A stretch of DNA of 64,000 nt from Suillus spraguei (GCA_016800925.1 JABCPU010000158.1:62001-126000), one strand, 5' to 3'; shown: positions 35,121-46,425, numbered from the stretch's first letter. Notes: generated by a model not told the origin, from the sequence alone. Numbers and translations: made by a program.

Positions 35121-36541
35121 GTAGTTTGTTTTCTGTTCGTTATCACTGATTCCATGGCAAGCATTATTACATGTTGCCTCATGCCATAGGGCCTCGCGCT
35201 ATGTTTATTTATGGCGGTTACTACACTCCAGCGCTACTGATCTCACCTAGAGTATTCCGAGTACATACAAATTAAGATATAAGCACCACGTACCCCGCAC
35301 AATACAGTACCTGATTTTACCCCATTGCACGTACTATAGGTCAGAATTATTGTCTAGCTCTGGATCAACCCAGTAGTGGACATAGTCTTCAAAGTTTCCT
35401 TATCGCTCGTTAATACATCACCCTCATTCTCTGTTACCGCTGGCACACCGCTGGACTCTTGATTGTTACCTTGACTGAACTTCTCACGCTCCACTACTTT
35501 ACCACTGAAAGTACTGCGGACTTCTTTACTGTTTCATTGCACCGCTCGCAACCTTACCAATACCACAGAAACCACTGCTCGACATCGCTCGCTCGACGCA
35601 ACTGTTACTGACTTTATCTCAACGATGGTAGCACCGCTATGCACGACGCTAGTTCCGGCGGTATCATCGCTGACCACGACGCTTGTTTTGCACATATGTT
35701 AGGCTCGAACTTGACCATACTAATAGGCATCCCCTTTAGGGTTGAACACTCTTGTTCTTACAAGTGAAGCAGACTAGATGGAGCACAAGACTAACATACT
35801 AGTTTAGGCAGTGGTTTATCTACAGCCCAAGCTAGGTTGTATCTTTACACCAGTAGTGTGGCTGCATCTACAGTGATTGCAGACACTGAGGCCACCTTTG
35901 ACAAACTGGGCACATCATTGCAACAAAGGTCATATTGCCTTGGGGCAGGAGCAGTCATAAAAGCTAATATACCAGTGAGAAATGAATGAAGCCATGCAAC
36001 TGGGACACGACTTACCTTCACCACCATAGTGTTGTTTGGCTGATGATGCTTTGACCAGTGCATTGACTGTTGGCACTGGATTGGGTTCGACATCCCAGCA
36101 CATTTCAAATGCTAGGATAATCATGTATCAGTAGAGGTCTATGACATAGACAATACATGGTGGCTGAGACTTACTTTGGCTACTGTAGTGGGGTTCTGCC
36201 GATGTCATGCTGGTTGGTGTTTCCACCAATGGCATTGCCTCAGATTCAGTGCTCCAGCACATGTCAAACACTAGCATAGTCAAATATCAGTAAATGTAAA
36301 GGTTAATAGCCCAAGAAACTTACCTTCTTTGCTGAAATGTTTCTTGGCCATTGTCTTGGCATGTTTTTTCCTGGCTGCCATGTTTGAGCTTGAGCATGTA
36401 TCAGTTTTCTTGTTCCATGTGTGAGTTGGTAGGGGGCATTTGGGGTGAGTTGTGTAGTTGAAACTAACAGGAATGTTGTCCTTTTGAACTCACCAAACCC
36501 TTTTGTCTTTGTGAAGAAGGGGTGTTATTCCATTCAGGAAT

Positions 36542-37017
36542 TTTTACGAACTGGGGTGGCATCACCAGCGACAGTGAAAAGACACAGACGGTCTGCTGGG
36601 AAGTTCTACAATGTCCAAAAGAGGACAAGGTGAAAGTACAAGGAACGCGTTCCAAGTACGATCAAGGGTTCGACCTCAAAGACAAGTCTAAGAGGTTCTA
36701 CGAGAATAGAGACTAAGACTAAGGAGTGCTTAGACTTAGAGACGATTCAAGACGACTTAGGTTGGAGACCTAAGCGAAGGATGTTCCAGGTAAAACCCAG
36801 TAAGATTAAAGTAAAGATACAAGTGTAATACAACGTGCTTAAATAGGTCAATATGTGCACATGGACCAAGAGAGACGTGAGAACGTAAATGTGTATCCAA
36901 AGAAGGAAGGCAACTATAGTACAGATGCGTTGAGCATATGAGTCAGAGTCACGTTATGTAATATGCAAGTAAAAGGGGACAAAGAGAAAATGAATAGGGG
37001 CACGTACGACTGTAACA
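36542..37017 (-). repeat. 3' LTR of the chromovirus
   Basis: 476 bp. Its outer end reads TTTTACGAACTGGGGTGG where the other LTR has TGTTACG, the only transversion between the two. Contains the reverse of TATTTAAG and the ACTTTAATCTT word. The polyadenylation signal could not be assigned. Confidence 0.96.
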
Positions 37018-37030
37018 TTATCCCCGTTTT
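37018..37030 (-). other. Polypurine tract of the chromovirus
   Basis: On the minus strand AAAACGGGGATAA lies immediately before the 3' LTR start TGTTACAG. Position and purine content fit a plus-strand primer. Confidence 0.75.
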
Positions 37031-37049
37031 ATATGTAAAGTCACCAACT

Positions 37050-38525
37050 TTACTCGCTCTGGTTAGCATAGTAAATAGGATCATTGCTATACTCGTAGTC
37101 CTCATCAGCGAAGGACCCACTTCTCATATATGCGGCCTCTTCAGCACTGGCACATCGTTTAGAGTCCCTTCTCTTCTTTGCTTGACTTTGTTCATCATCA
37201 AGCTGTTGTTCCCAGGAATGAAGTGCATCATAGAATCCATCATCCTTCCAGGTTAACGTAAAGGGAGGAGTTCCGACTCGTCTAGGACAATAAATGAATA
37301 GATGGGTAGGTGACCAGTACCTGCAAATCCTGCACTGGTATTCCGCACAGTTCTTCTGGCGATGCCCAAGCAGTCCACAGATGCAGCATTTCATGTTTTC
37401 ATCTGGATTTGAGACCGACATACATAATGGCAATGGTGAAATGATGGGTTTGGGACTAGTGGATCTTGCACACTTCTTCCCTTTATTCCGTCTCATACGT
37501 TTTAAGGCAAGGGTGTTGTTGCGTCTGAGCTGTGCCTGTTGGGCAGAAGTGAGAGTGTATGCTGACATTGGGAGATCAGGAGTAGTTGCTCGTTTGGCAG
37601 CCGTGAGAAGTTCGTCAGAAGAAGAGGGAGAGGTTATGCCGAAGTCTTTTACTAAGACTGGTGAGACAGGATCCATTGGACCAAATGATGACGGAATATA
37701 CATGGGAGGATGAATATGGAGGTCACGAAGCCGAGGACCGAGCACCACCAACTCAGCTGTAGGGACTCCTAATAATTTTGTAGCCTCGCACTGTTCTATT
37801 GTGCAAGGTTCATATAACCATGTGGGGTGATCATGGGTAGTTGTGACAGAGGGTGATGAAATTGATTGCTACTCGATAGGAGATGGGGTTTGGGGGGAGG
37901 CGAGGTCGGCTTGTGTTTGTTGCAGATCAGTAATGGCTTCTTCAACTAAGTTCCTAGCCGCTCTGGTTTCGGCGACTGATTGTTGGATGGTTTCAACAAC
38001 CGCGTTGGTAAGCTGTCCGATCTCTTGGACAGCAGTACATAAGCCAGTAAAGGCATCAAGACTAGAATACATGCGCGAAGAAGAGGGTGGAGGAACAGGA
38101 AGTGGGTCCGTATCTCTTTGCGGAGAGGGAGGTCGAGCAACACCTGCTCGACATTCGGCCACGATGTGAATAGCTTCTTCAACATTGCTTTTAAAAGAAC
38201 CAGGAAGCAACAACATAGCGTAAGAGCGAATGCGTTTTTGTAGATGTAGGATATGCTGGCGGTACGTGATTTCTGTGATTTCATTGATAGAGGCCTCAAT
38301 GAGGGCGGCGGTGCGGATGATGTTGACGAGGAGTAAAGCAGGAAAGGCACCTCTTGCAGTGAGGATTCTCTCGATTTCAAGAGCATGTCCTTTGCATAAA
38401 AGGGCGGCTTCAATGTAGGAGGTGTTATCGATTTCAGTGGCAAGGGTTCCGCAATTTTCTGCATTGGAGTTGGAGTCATTGTTGGCAATAGTGACGGGGG
38501 TGATGTATGCAGTGGGGAAAGACAT
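37050..38525 (-). pseudogene. Chromovirus ORF3 with zinc knuckle, one internal stop
   Basis: Extra ORF between pol and the 3' LTR. The first part (38525-37869) is helical and ends QTPSPIE followed by TAG. The same frame continues without another stop through TTHDHPTWLYEPCTIEQCEA to the second part (to 37050), so it was one ORF of about 490 codons in which CAG probably became TAG. The second part has a basic stretch (LKRMRRNKGKKCARS), a CCHC knuckle CCICGLLGHRQKNC and a second cysteine group CRICRYWSPTHLFIYCP, and an acidic, Tyr-rich end. Such knuckle proteins occur in other mushroom gypsy elements as I recall. A nucleic-acid-binding role is inferred from the knuckle. Confidence 0.75.
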
Positions 38526-38581
38526 TTCGAACAGTGTTAGTTGATCAAGTGCTTTGTGTGATTTGATTGACTGAAGAATGA

Positions 38582-41500
38582 TCAGAGGGAGTGTTGCTTC
38601 TTATAAGCATTCAGAATTTGAGCGCAGTTCTTCAAGTTCTTTTCTGGGAGCCATTCGTTATCTCCCGATGAGTATCCTTTCCAGGAAACAAGATAGCGTC
38701 GGCGAATGCTGGTTCCTTTGTGAGACAGAATCGCTTCTACTTCGTATTCTTCTTCTTCTTCGATGATGTCAGGTGGTGGTTCGGGGAAGTTCGGACCGTG
38801 TACGTCTGTTTCGCTATAGGACGATAAGACAGAAGCGTGGAATGTGGGATGAATTTTCCACTGCGGAGGGAGTTTGAGTGTGAACGTGATGAGCGATAAG
38901 ACATTGATGATCAGGAAAGGTCCGTATCGCTTTGACGCAAGTTTCCTTGATGGGAGTTTGAGTCTAAGATTAGCAGCAGATAGCCAAACCTTATCTCCGA
39001 TCTTCCATGGAATGTACTTTTCTCCTCGGGATTGTTTGGCCATTGTCTGCATCACAATGTTATGGCAGGCGATCGCTTCTTCTCTTATCTTCTGCAGGGA
39101 TCATACTCGATCTTCTGCTGCAGGGATGGATGAATCGGGAATCAGGTGAGGAATGGCATGTGGTTCATATCCCATCATGAGATAGAAAGGTGATGCATTC
39201 CTTGCATCATGTTTTCGGTGATTGTGGACGAATTCGGCGATTGGTAGGTGTTCTATCCAATCTTCAGGATTATTGCAGCAATAGATGCGTAGATATGATA
39301 TGTTTCAAGTTCTTGATTAAGCCTCTCAGTCTGACCATCAGTCTGAGGGTGATAAGCCATAGATGGGGCGATGACATAGTCAAGAAGTCGGGCAAGCTCC
39401 TTGGAGAAGCGTGATAGGAATTGCGGACCTCGATCCAAGATAACTTTGTCATGGAGTCCAAATCGGCGGTAAACGTGTTTCAAGAATAGTTTAGCAATGC
39501 CTTCGGAAGTGACAGTTTTCAGACAAGGGATAATAATTACCCCCTTTGTAAGGCCATGGTCTACCACGACCATGATACTGTCAAAGCCGCCAGAGACAGG
39601 GAGGTCAGTGACCAGATCAACAGAGACCTGAGAAAAAGGGCGAGTCGCAAATGAACGGATAGGTGTAAGCGGAGGGCGAACAGGATGTGTATCCACTTTC
39701 ATTTGCTGACAAAGGGCGCAACCCTCCACGTATTTCCAAATATAAGAGCCCATAGCGGGCCACCAGGCTTCTCATTTGACAAGTTCTTCAGTTTTGAATC
39801 TACTGGGATGTCCTGCGGTAGAATGATCATGATACCTTTTCAGGATATCGGGACGATGCGCCGGTGAAATGTAGGCGTGATTCTTAAAATAGAGGATATT
39901 CTCCTCAATCTTCCAGTCAGAGAGTGCCAACTTCATAGGTGGAAGGCACACGCCATCAAGGGCATCGGACACTGTCCAGAAGACAGGGTCATCGAGGGGG
40001 TCAGAGGATGACAACACATCCTTTAGGTCGGTGTCGATAAGATGAACAAATAGAGTGTCAGGGAGGAGAGTCTGGTCCTCGTTATCATCTTTGCTGGAGT
40101 CGTAGTCAGGTCGGCGAGATAGTGCATCAGGTACTGCCAATTTAGTACCTGCAACGTGATGCAGTTCAATGTCATAAATGGACAAAATCAGTTGCCAATG
40201 TGCTTGGCGACAGGTAAGCTTCTGTGCACTTCTAAAGTACAGAAGGTTTTTGTGGTCGGTGAATACCAGGACAGGGTGTGGGTTTCCTTCAAGATAATGG
40301 TGCCATTCATTCAATGCTCTGATTACGGCAAGGAGTTCCCGGTCGAAGATTTGGTAATTGCGTTCTGCGGGGTTCAGAGACTGCGAGAGGTATGCGCATG
40401 GGTGATAAACACCATTCTTATCAGTTTGCAAGAGAACTCCGCCGGTTGCTACAAGCAAAGCGTCAGTAGCAATGGCAAATTGCCGGGAAGGATCAGGGTT
40501 ACGGAGTACCGGTTGGGATGTGAAGTGTCGTTTCAATTCTTTGAAGGTGTCCATACATTCGGTCGACCAATCAAAGGCCTTATCTTTCTTCATTAATTCA
40601 ATGAGGGGTCGGGCGATGTCAGAATAGTGGGAAATGAACATGCGATAGAAGTTGCAAAAGCCGAGGAATGACTGAACATCTTTTACGGATTTCGGAGTTG
40701 GCCATTCGGCGATTCCTTTGGTCTTGGCAGTGTCCATAGCAACTTGTCCGGGCCAAATTATCATTCCGAGGTAGGTATTCCACTTCTTCTGCATCGAAGG
40801 TGCATTTCTCTGGTTTCAGGAACAAGTGTTCCTTTCGTATTTTCATCAAAACCCGTCTGGTTCGTTCATGGTGTTCTGCCATTGTTGTAGAGAAAATCAG
40901 GATATCGTCCATGTAGATAACCATCCATCCTTCGTTGATTTCCTGTTGGAAGGTGCGATTCATGTATGCTTGGAAAGTTGCTGGGGAATTACAGAGGCCA
41001 AAGAACATGATGTTCGGTTCAAAGAGGCCGAACTCCGTGGTAAAAGCAGCTTTCCAGCGATTGTCGGGATGGATGCGAATATTATTGTAACCGGACCGAA
41101 TATCCATTTTCGTAAAGAACTGTGCATTGTGAAGGCGTGCGACGAGGGAAATAGGAAGTGGGAGTGGATAAGCGTTCTTGACTGTCCAATAATTGATGTA
41201 GCGATAATCTTGACAGGGACGCAATTCTCCACTCTTCTTTCCCACAAAGAAGAAGCCACTGGCTTGGGGTGACTTCGATTCTGAGATGAAACCTTTCGCA
41301 ACATTTTCATCAATAAACATTTTGACAGCAGCGCGTTCTTTTTCCGATAGCGGGTAAACCTTAGACGTGTGGGGAATAAAACCGGGTTTAGTATCAATCC
41401 GATGATCAATACCAGGGCGTTCAGGGGGTAGTTTGTTTAGTCCGTCTTTAGCAAAGACGTCCATGAAATTGTGCAAATATTCCGGGACCAATTCTTCAAA

Positions 41501-42703
41501 GGATTTCTTCTTCTTCTCCTTCTTATCCATGGCAAATTCCTGAGCTTTATTACTGTATTTCGGGGGAGGAAGGGAGACTGTGGAGTAATTAGGGAGTTGT
41601 TCGAGTCTGGAAGTTCCATCATGTGTAAGGGGTGTATCCATGGACACTTCTTCGATGATTCTCATGCTGACTCCATCAGTGTCATACTCCACAAGGAACT
41701 CTCCATCTCCAAGCTCGTAAGAGGAAATCTCTCGCACTTCTGGTGCATGCCAGACATCTTGCATAGTGTTGAATTGGTCATCATCCTCTGTTGGGATCAA
41801 TGAGGGCACGGGTTCTTCTTCGTCGGGGATTTCTTCAATTGAAGTTGAAGGAGTATGTTGAAGAGTTTTAGGAGGGACATAGAACTTGGATAATTTCAGT
41901 ACGTTGGTATCTCGTCCGTGGATCTCCTCTTCTGCTTTTCTTTTTCCATACTTCTGTTCTTCTATTGGCCATTGCTCAATGGGTTCTTGTCTGGCCCGAT
42001 GCTCGGGCTCAGATTCGTTCTTGCGCTTTTCTGCATGGGGAATTGGTGATACTGCTCGTGGCAATTATACATGGGGAGTAGGGTCCGTAGTACATGGCAT
42101 TTGTACTTCTGGTTCGGGATCTTTAGAAATAGAGGGAGTAACGAGGGATCTCGGAAGTTGGGAGTGTTGCCATTTCTTAGGGTGGTGGAAAGCTGGGGGC
42201 AATCCATTCTTCTTCCAATAACTATCCATGTTGATTTCAATTTCATCTGATTTCGTTGTTTGAGGGAGGGTTAATGTTTCAGCAGCCCAATCTATACTTG
42301 GGTTCATTGCACGTAACCATGGAATCCCCAGAAGGATTTGATCTCTTCTTCCTAGTTTGGTGATATTAAATTTCCCATACATGGTTCATTCGTCAATTTT
42401 GACCACTAGGAGACATTAGTGCGTGATTGGTCCTCCTTTGATAAGAGTTCCATCTGCCGTAGTAACTCGAAATGGTGTTTTGAGTTTTCGTCGTGTGATT
42501 TGATGGAGTTTCACAAACTCCTCGGAAATAAATGTTCCAGCTGCTCCTGAATCTATAACGGCGGTGGTGTCGACAGATTTTAAGCGAGTACGTGAGTGGA
42601 GGGTGATAGGGACACAAAGTTCTTTTCTTTCACCTACGGCGCGTACAAGTCTTAGTAATACATTGGGAGAAACATACGTCGAGTCTTTGTTTCTCCAGCT
42701 CAA
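38582..42703 (-). pseudogene. pol: Chromovirus pol (PR-RT-RNase H-INT-chromodomain)
   Basis: Protease has IDSGAAGTFI and LLGIPWLRAMNPSIDW. Two in-frame stops lie at 42383-42415. RT (about 41400-40800) has LRPCQDYRYINYWTVKNAYP, FTKMDIRSGYNNIRI and the catalytic YMDD. A frameshift falls near 40790. RNase H shows IATDALLVATGG, REL..IRAL and VFTDHKNLLYF. Integrase has an HHCC finger (H..AGH...CALC), interrupted by TGA near 39772, then [15 protein letters not shown] and [13 protein letters not shown] as the DDE triad. A frameshift falls near 39300 and a TGA near 39100. The C-terminus has YGPFLIINVLS and a chromodomain YEVEAILSHKG...RYLVSWKGYSSGDNEWLPE, ending at 38582. Every catalytic motif except an intact frame is present. 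Confidence 0.95.
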
Positions 42704-43533
42704 AAATCCTCAACAATCCGCCTCACAGTTTCTTCGTCTTCTTCTTCTTTGACTTCGGTTTGTCGGAGCAGGGTTTTCTTCTTTCTGTCAGGACAGTTAT
42801 GAATGTGATGTCCTGTCTTCTTGCATCCGAAGCATTGTCCCTTCTTCAAGCATTCAGATCTCTCCGTGTCGGAGATTCGATCTATGACCATTGCATTGGA
42901 ATCACGATTAGGTGTGTAATGTGCATTTCCATAGTTCTTCTTCTTCTGTTGTGGAGCATGATGTGTCCTCATGGCTTGAAGACAATGATGGGAATTGTCA
43001 ATGGAAATGCATTGCAGCACAACGTCTCGGAATACTTTTGAGACATCTCCTAGTGCAAAAAGCTTTGTAAGGATGCCCCAATTCAGGCCATCTTGGAAGA
43101 ATTGGATCTTCGTTGCATCGTCGGTGATATGAGCCTTGGCTGCAAGTGCCTCAAAGTTGGCGATGTAAGTGTGGAGATCTCCGCTTCCTTGTTTGAGGTC
43201 CCTGAGTTTCGTGAGTGCGGTTCCTTTAGTATCCACTGGGTCGAAGGCTTCTTTGAAGCTTTTCATAAAATCCACCATTGTTCCATAACCAACTTTTTGT
43301 CTGGAAGTGTCGGTTGACTGAGCATGGTCAAGGAATTGCTCTTTCCAGGACTTGGCATTTTTCTCAGTCATAAAGGATGTTATGAAAATGATCTTCTGCT
43401 TGTCGGTGGTATAAAGCTTTTCGTTGATGTCGAAGCATAGATTGCATGACTGGATAAATTCGCGAGAGTTGTCGCAATCTCCGTCAAAACTGGTTGGCTG
43501 ACCGATTTTGTATTCAAATTCTTTGGTCATCAT
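42700..43533 (-). CDS. gag: Chromovirus gag
   Basis: 277 codons, uninterrupted. Start MMTKEFEYKIGQPTSFDGDC at 43533 is the first ATG after the PBS. The capsid-like region has WKEQFLDHAQSTDTS and FKEAFDPVDTKGTALTKLRD with LHTYIANFEALAAKA, typical of Ty3/gypsy Gag. The nucleocapsid knuckle is CFGCKKTGHHIHNC (C-X2-C-X4-H-X4-C) near residue 238, followed by Lys and Glu runs. It overlaps the beginning of the protease frame by a few bases, so pol is probably expressed by frameshift or as a fusion. It would form the particle that packages the element RNA. Confidence 0.93.
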   Translation of the reverse strand: MMTKEFEYKIGQPTSFDGDCDNSREFIQSCNLCFDINEKLYTTDKQKIIFITSFMTEKNAKSWKEQFLDHAQSTDTSRQKVGYGTMVDFMKSFKEAFDPVDTKGTALTKLRDLKQGSGDLHTYIANFEALAAKAHITDDATKIQFFQDGLNWGILTKLFALGDVSKVFRDVVLQCISIDNSHHCLQAMRTHHAPQQKKKNYGNAHYTPNRDSNAMVIDRISDTERSECLKKGQCFGCKKTGHHIHNCPDRKKKTLLRQTEVKEEEDEETVRRIVEDF

Positions 43534-43648
43534 ATTGGTGATTTGTCTGGTGAGTTATACTTTCTCAGTGCCTACATGTGCTGTCTTGCTGTCCATTAGG
43601 GCTTATCAGGGTTCGGGGTCGAAGACTGGATAGTCGACGATCAGGTGG

Positions 43649-43659
43649 ACTTTAATCTT
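43649..43659 (-). other. Primer-binding site of the self-priming type
   Basis: One base inside the 5' LTR the minus strand reads AAGATTAAAGT. This is the exact complement of ACTTTAATCTT inside the LTR (43921-43931), which lies about 34 bases after the start of TATTTAAG, where the transcript should begin. There is no TGG-starting tRNA 3'-end complement at this place. The layout is that of Tf1/sushi-type elements, which prime with the 5' end of their own RNA. Confidence 0.8.
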
Positions 43660-43660
43660 T

Positions 43661-44136
43661 TGTTACGAACTGGGGTGGCGTCACCAGCGACAGTGAAAAG
43701 ACACAGACGGTCTGCTGGGAAGTTCTACAATGTCCAAAAGAGGACAAGGTGAAAGTACAAGGAACGCGTTCCAAGTACGATCAAGGGTTCGACCTCAAAG
43801 ACAAGTCTAAGAGGTTCTACGAGAATAGAGACTAAGACTAAGGAGTGCTTAGACTTAGAGACGATTCAAGACGACTTAGGTTGGAGACCTAAGTGAAGGA
43901 TGTTCCAGGTAAAACCCAGTAAGATTAAAGTAAAGATACAAGTGTAATACAACGTGCTTAAATAGGTCAATATGTGCGCATGGACCAAGAGAGACGTGAG
44001 AACATAAATGTGTATCCAAAGAAGGAAGGCAACTATAGTACAGATGCGTTGAGCATATGAGTCAGAGTCACGTTATGTAATATGCAAGTAAAAGGGGACA
44101 AAGAGAAAATGAATAGGGGCACATACGACTGTAACA
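43661..44136 (-). repeat. 5' LTR of the chromovirus
   Basis: 476 bp, on the minus strand TGTTACAGTCGTATGTGC to CCAGTTCGTAACA. TATTTAAG at 43958-43965 is the likely TATA box, and the predicted RNA start ACTTTAATCTT lies at 43931-43921. It differs from the 3' LTR at five CpG-type transitions and one transversion. Confidence 0.96.
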
Positions 44137-44490
44137 GGAATCATCAACCTGCATACACTTCCATTGTGGGGCCTGTCCAAGGTTCATTGTTGCCTGAACC
44201 TCGGTGGTAGAAGACAGCAGTAATGGTGACACAACCAACACATTCTTGCCATGCTGCTGGAGTGCTTGTGGCTAGTCACAGATTAGTAGATGGCAAAAAA
44301 GCAAAGAAGGAAAGACATACCACAAGCCTGGCTATGTCATGGGCCTGGTCAACTACCACCTGGCCATCCACTTCAAAGTGTTTGACACAGGCAAGCACGG
44401 TGTAATGAACATATTGGTGCTGGGCTTAAAACCCTATCTTTTGACAATCGTCTCACATCTATAGGAGTTACCACTTGTCCATGGCCATTT

Positions 44491-45449
44491 AAATGAAGAA
44501 ACTAGCACTGGCCTAAGTATAAGCGCAGCGTTAATCCTACTAAAGGTGCGAGTGAGATGTTTGACCCAAGAGGACTGCAGATAGAAGCAATTCCTTCTAA
44601 GTTAGTGCAAAGGAAACAATGAAGTCCTAAAATGGCAACGAGGATTCTGATTTCCGAGGTTAACAGCGGTAGCGGTATGTCAGCAGTACTAGTGCGGTGT
44701 AAGTGGTACATGCATGGTAACGACAGCTGCAACGGTTAGCTAGCGAGGGCAGGAACAAAGTTACTTGGGCGAGACGAAAATGTTATAACTACTGGCAGTG
44801 CAGTAGCGGTAGTGGCAACTTCTGTACGAGTGGGAATGCAGATGAGAGAGAAAGTGACCCAGCGAGATCACTGGCTGCGGTCTGGTTATGAGTAGCGAAG
44901 TCGAAAGTCACGCAGTACTTCGAGCGGTAAAGTTACCGGCGGTTAAATCAATGAGCGTGGTTCGAACGGAGAAGAGTTCAAATGCAAATAGATTGCGACT
45001 AGCAAGCGTTTCTGATACTAAGTCCTAGTGAAGGGATGTAACGGGAAGTAAGTGACGGTATGTATGTTCAGTCCTTTTTAACATATGTGAGTGCGTACGA
45101 GATAACTATGCGAGTCCAGTAGCAAGAAAGAAAATAAATGGGGTACTTAGTTATGAGGCGCACAGCGTGCAGTGGCCCCTTGAGATATAAGGTAAATCCT
45201 GCCATAGGTTTAGTAACAGCGGAAGCGAGGTAACTACGCACCAATGGATTCTAGACAGAATAGGATGGGACATGAGGGCATCGGCACGAGGATCCAGTAA
45301 GGGTTTGTGGAAGAAGAATGGTTCCGCATTAGCGGAGCGAAAAGGCTATTTCATCGCTATAAGGAAATCCTTTGGTTGCTGCTGCAGACGTTAATGAGAC
45401 GCTTGTCAAAAACGGGGTTTTGATGGTCAGCATGACTTTTCTAGCTACA
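44491..45449. mobile_element. LTR-B variant nested in LTR-B copy 4
   Basis: About 959 bp. The right end CAGCATGACTTTTCTAGCTACA matches the ends at 14605 and 28823. The left end (TTAAATGAAGAAACTAGC) is decayed and its first bases do not show the expected TGTA. CCGTC follows on the right, and a possible decayed duplicate CCATT lies on the left. Interior has GGTTTAGTAACAGCGGAAGC, AACTACGCACCAATGGATTC and ATAAGGAAATCC like the fragment at 14368. Confidence 0.65.
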
Positions 45450-45950
45450 CCGTCTTACCCCTTTAGCATTACCGGCAGTATCACACGCTTACTGCACACC
45501 ATACTGACTGCCGCACCTCATTCCACGTACCAATGTCCTTCCATGTCCTTGCCGCATCTGCATAACTCCATTTGGTGCGTCGTTTGTTTTATGTTCATTA
45601 TCACTGATTCCACAGCAAGCATTATTACATGTTGCCTCGTGCCGCAGCACCTCGCGCTATGTTTACATATGGCAGTTACTACACTCGAGCACTACTGATC
45701 TCGCCTAGTGTATTCTGAGTACATACGATTTAGGATATAAGCACCGCGTACCCCACACGATACAGTACCTGATTTTACACCATTGCACATACTATAGGTC
45801 AGGATTATTGTCTAGCTCTGGATCCACCCAGTAGTAGACGTAGTCTTTAAAGTTCCTTATTGCTCATTAATCGACCACACTCGTTCTCCGTTACCACTGG
45901 CATACCGCTGGACTTTTGACTGTTATTTTGACTGAACTTCTCACACACCA

Positions 45951-46425
45951 TGTTACAGTCGTACGTGCACCTATTCATTTCTTCTTTACCTTCTTACTTG
46001 TATATCATGTCACATGACTTCAACTTATATGCTCAACGCATCTGTACTAGAGTTGCCTTCCCTATTTGGATACGCACTTACATTCTCACGTCTTTCCTGG
46101 TCCGTGCGCACATATTGGTCTATTTAAGCACATTGTACTTGTAGTAGATTCTTTACTTTAATCTTACTGGGTTTTATCTGGAACATCCTTCGCTTAGGTC
46201 TCCAACCTAAGTCGTCTTGAATTGTCTCTAAGTCTAAGCACTCCTTAGCCTTAGTCTCTATTCTAGTAGAACCTCTTAGACTTGTCTTTGAGGCCGAACC
46301 CTTGATCATACTCGGAACACGTTCCTTGTACTTTCGCCTTGTCCTCTTCTGGACATTGTAGAACTTCCCAGCAGACCGTCTGTGTCTTTTCACTGTTGCT
46401 GGTGACGCCACCCCAGTTCGTAACA
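45951..46425 (+). mobile_element. Solo chromovirus LTR in LTR-B copy 4
   Basis: 475 bp, TGTTACAGTCGTACGTGCAC to CACCCCAGTTCGTAACA, same family as the full element at 36542. Flanks CACCA and CACCG match at four of five bases, a likely decayed duplication. Contains TATTTAAG and ACTTTAATCTT. It is younger than the LTR-B in which it lies. Confidence 0.92.

Larger units (their letters stand above)
33259..35849. mobile_element. LTR-B copy 3, split by LTR-C
   Basis: Opens TGTAACGAACATATTGGCGC and closes AGGTTGTATCTTTACA. Net of the LTR-C inside (33477-35120 plus one GTAGT) it is 942 bp, matching the 951-bp copy 2 in reverse. Flanks GCCGG and CCAGT do not match, so the target site is unclear. It separates exons of the DMCW gene. 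Confidence 0.88.
31786..36381 (-). pseudogene. Gene with repeated DMCW exons, interrupted by LTRs
   Basis: Minus strand. Exon 1 (36381 down to 36326) starts MAARKKHAKTMAKKHFSKE and is followed by a GTAAGT...GCTAG intron. Then successive exons each open with a DMCW-like word: VFDMCWSTESEAMPLVE (near 36260), TFEMCWDVEPNPVPTV (near 36100) and QYDLCCNDVPSL (near 35925). After the LTR-B block come TYDLCWDEE (near 33235), QYDMCWDDQPATLAAGYQG (near 33155) and GFDMCWGDLSLEGHPTPMS (near 33050). Beyond LTR-A copy e is a possible C-terminal helix-rich part (MAKLEAGEELVCRADERLER, 32079 downward). I do not recognise the family. The repeats look like duplicated exons with phase-1 introns. Stops or shifts at two exon joins suggest decay. 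Spacing between LTRs suggests a transposon-borne gene. Confidence 0.5.
36542..44136 (-). mobile_element. Full-length Ty3/gypsy chromovirus, TSD GGAAT
   Basis: 7595 bp, transcribed on the minus strand. Two 476-bp LTRs (36542-37017 and 43661-44136) differ at six positions. GGAAT flanks the element on both sides (36537-36541 and 44137-44141). Order from the 5' LTR: PBS, gag with CCHC knuckle, aspartic protease, reverse transcriptase, RNase H, integrase, chromodomain, an extra ORF3 and PPT. Protein order and chromodomain place it in the chromovirus branch. Pol carries at least four in-frame stops and two frameshifts and ORF3 one stop, so the copy is not autonomous although its LTRs are about 98.7 percent identical. 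Confidence 0.97.

Noticed and set aside
43640..43660. tRNA-type primer-binding site beside the chromovirus 5' LTR
   Set aside because: No TGG directly inside the LTR; the sequence instead matches the LTR's own predicted RNA 5' end over 11 bases.
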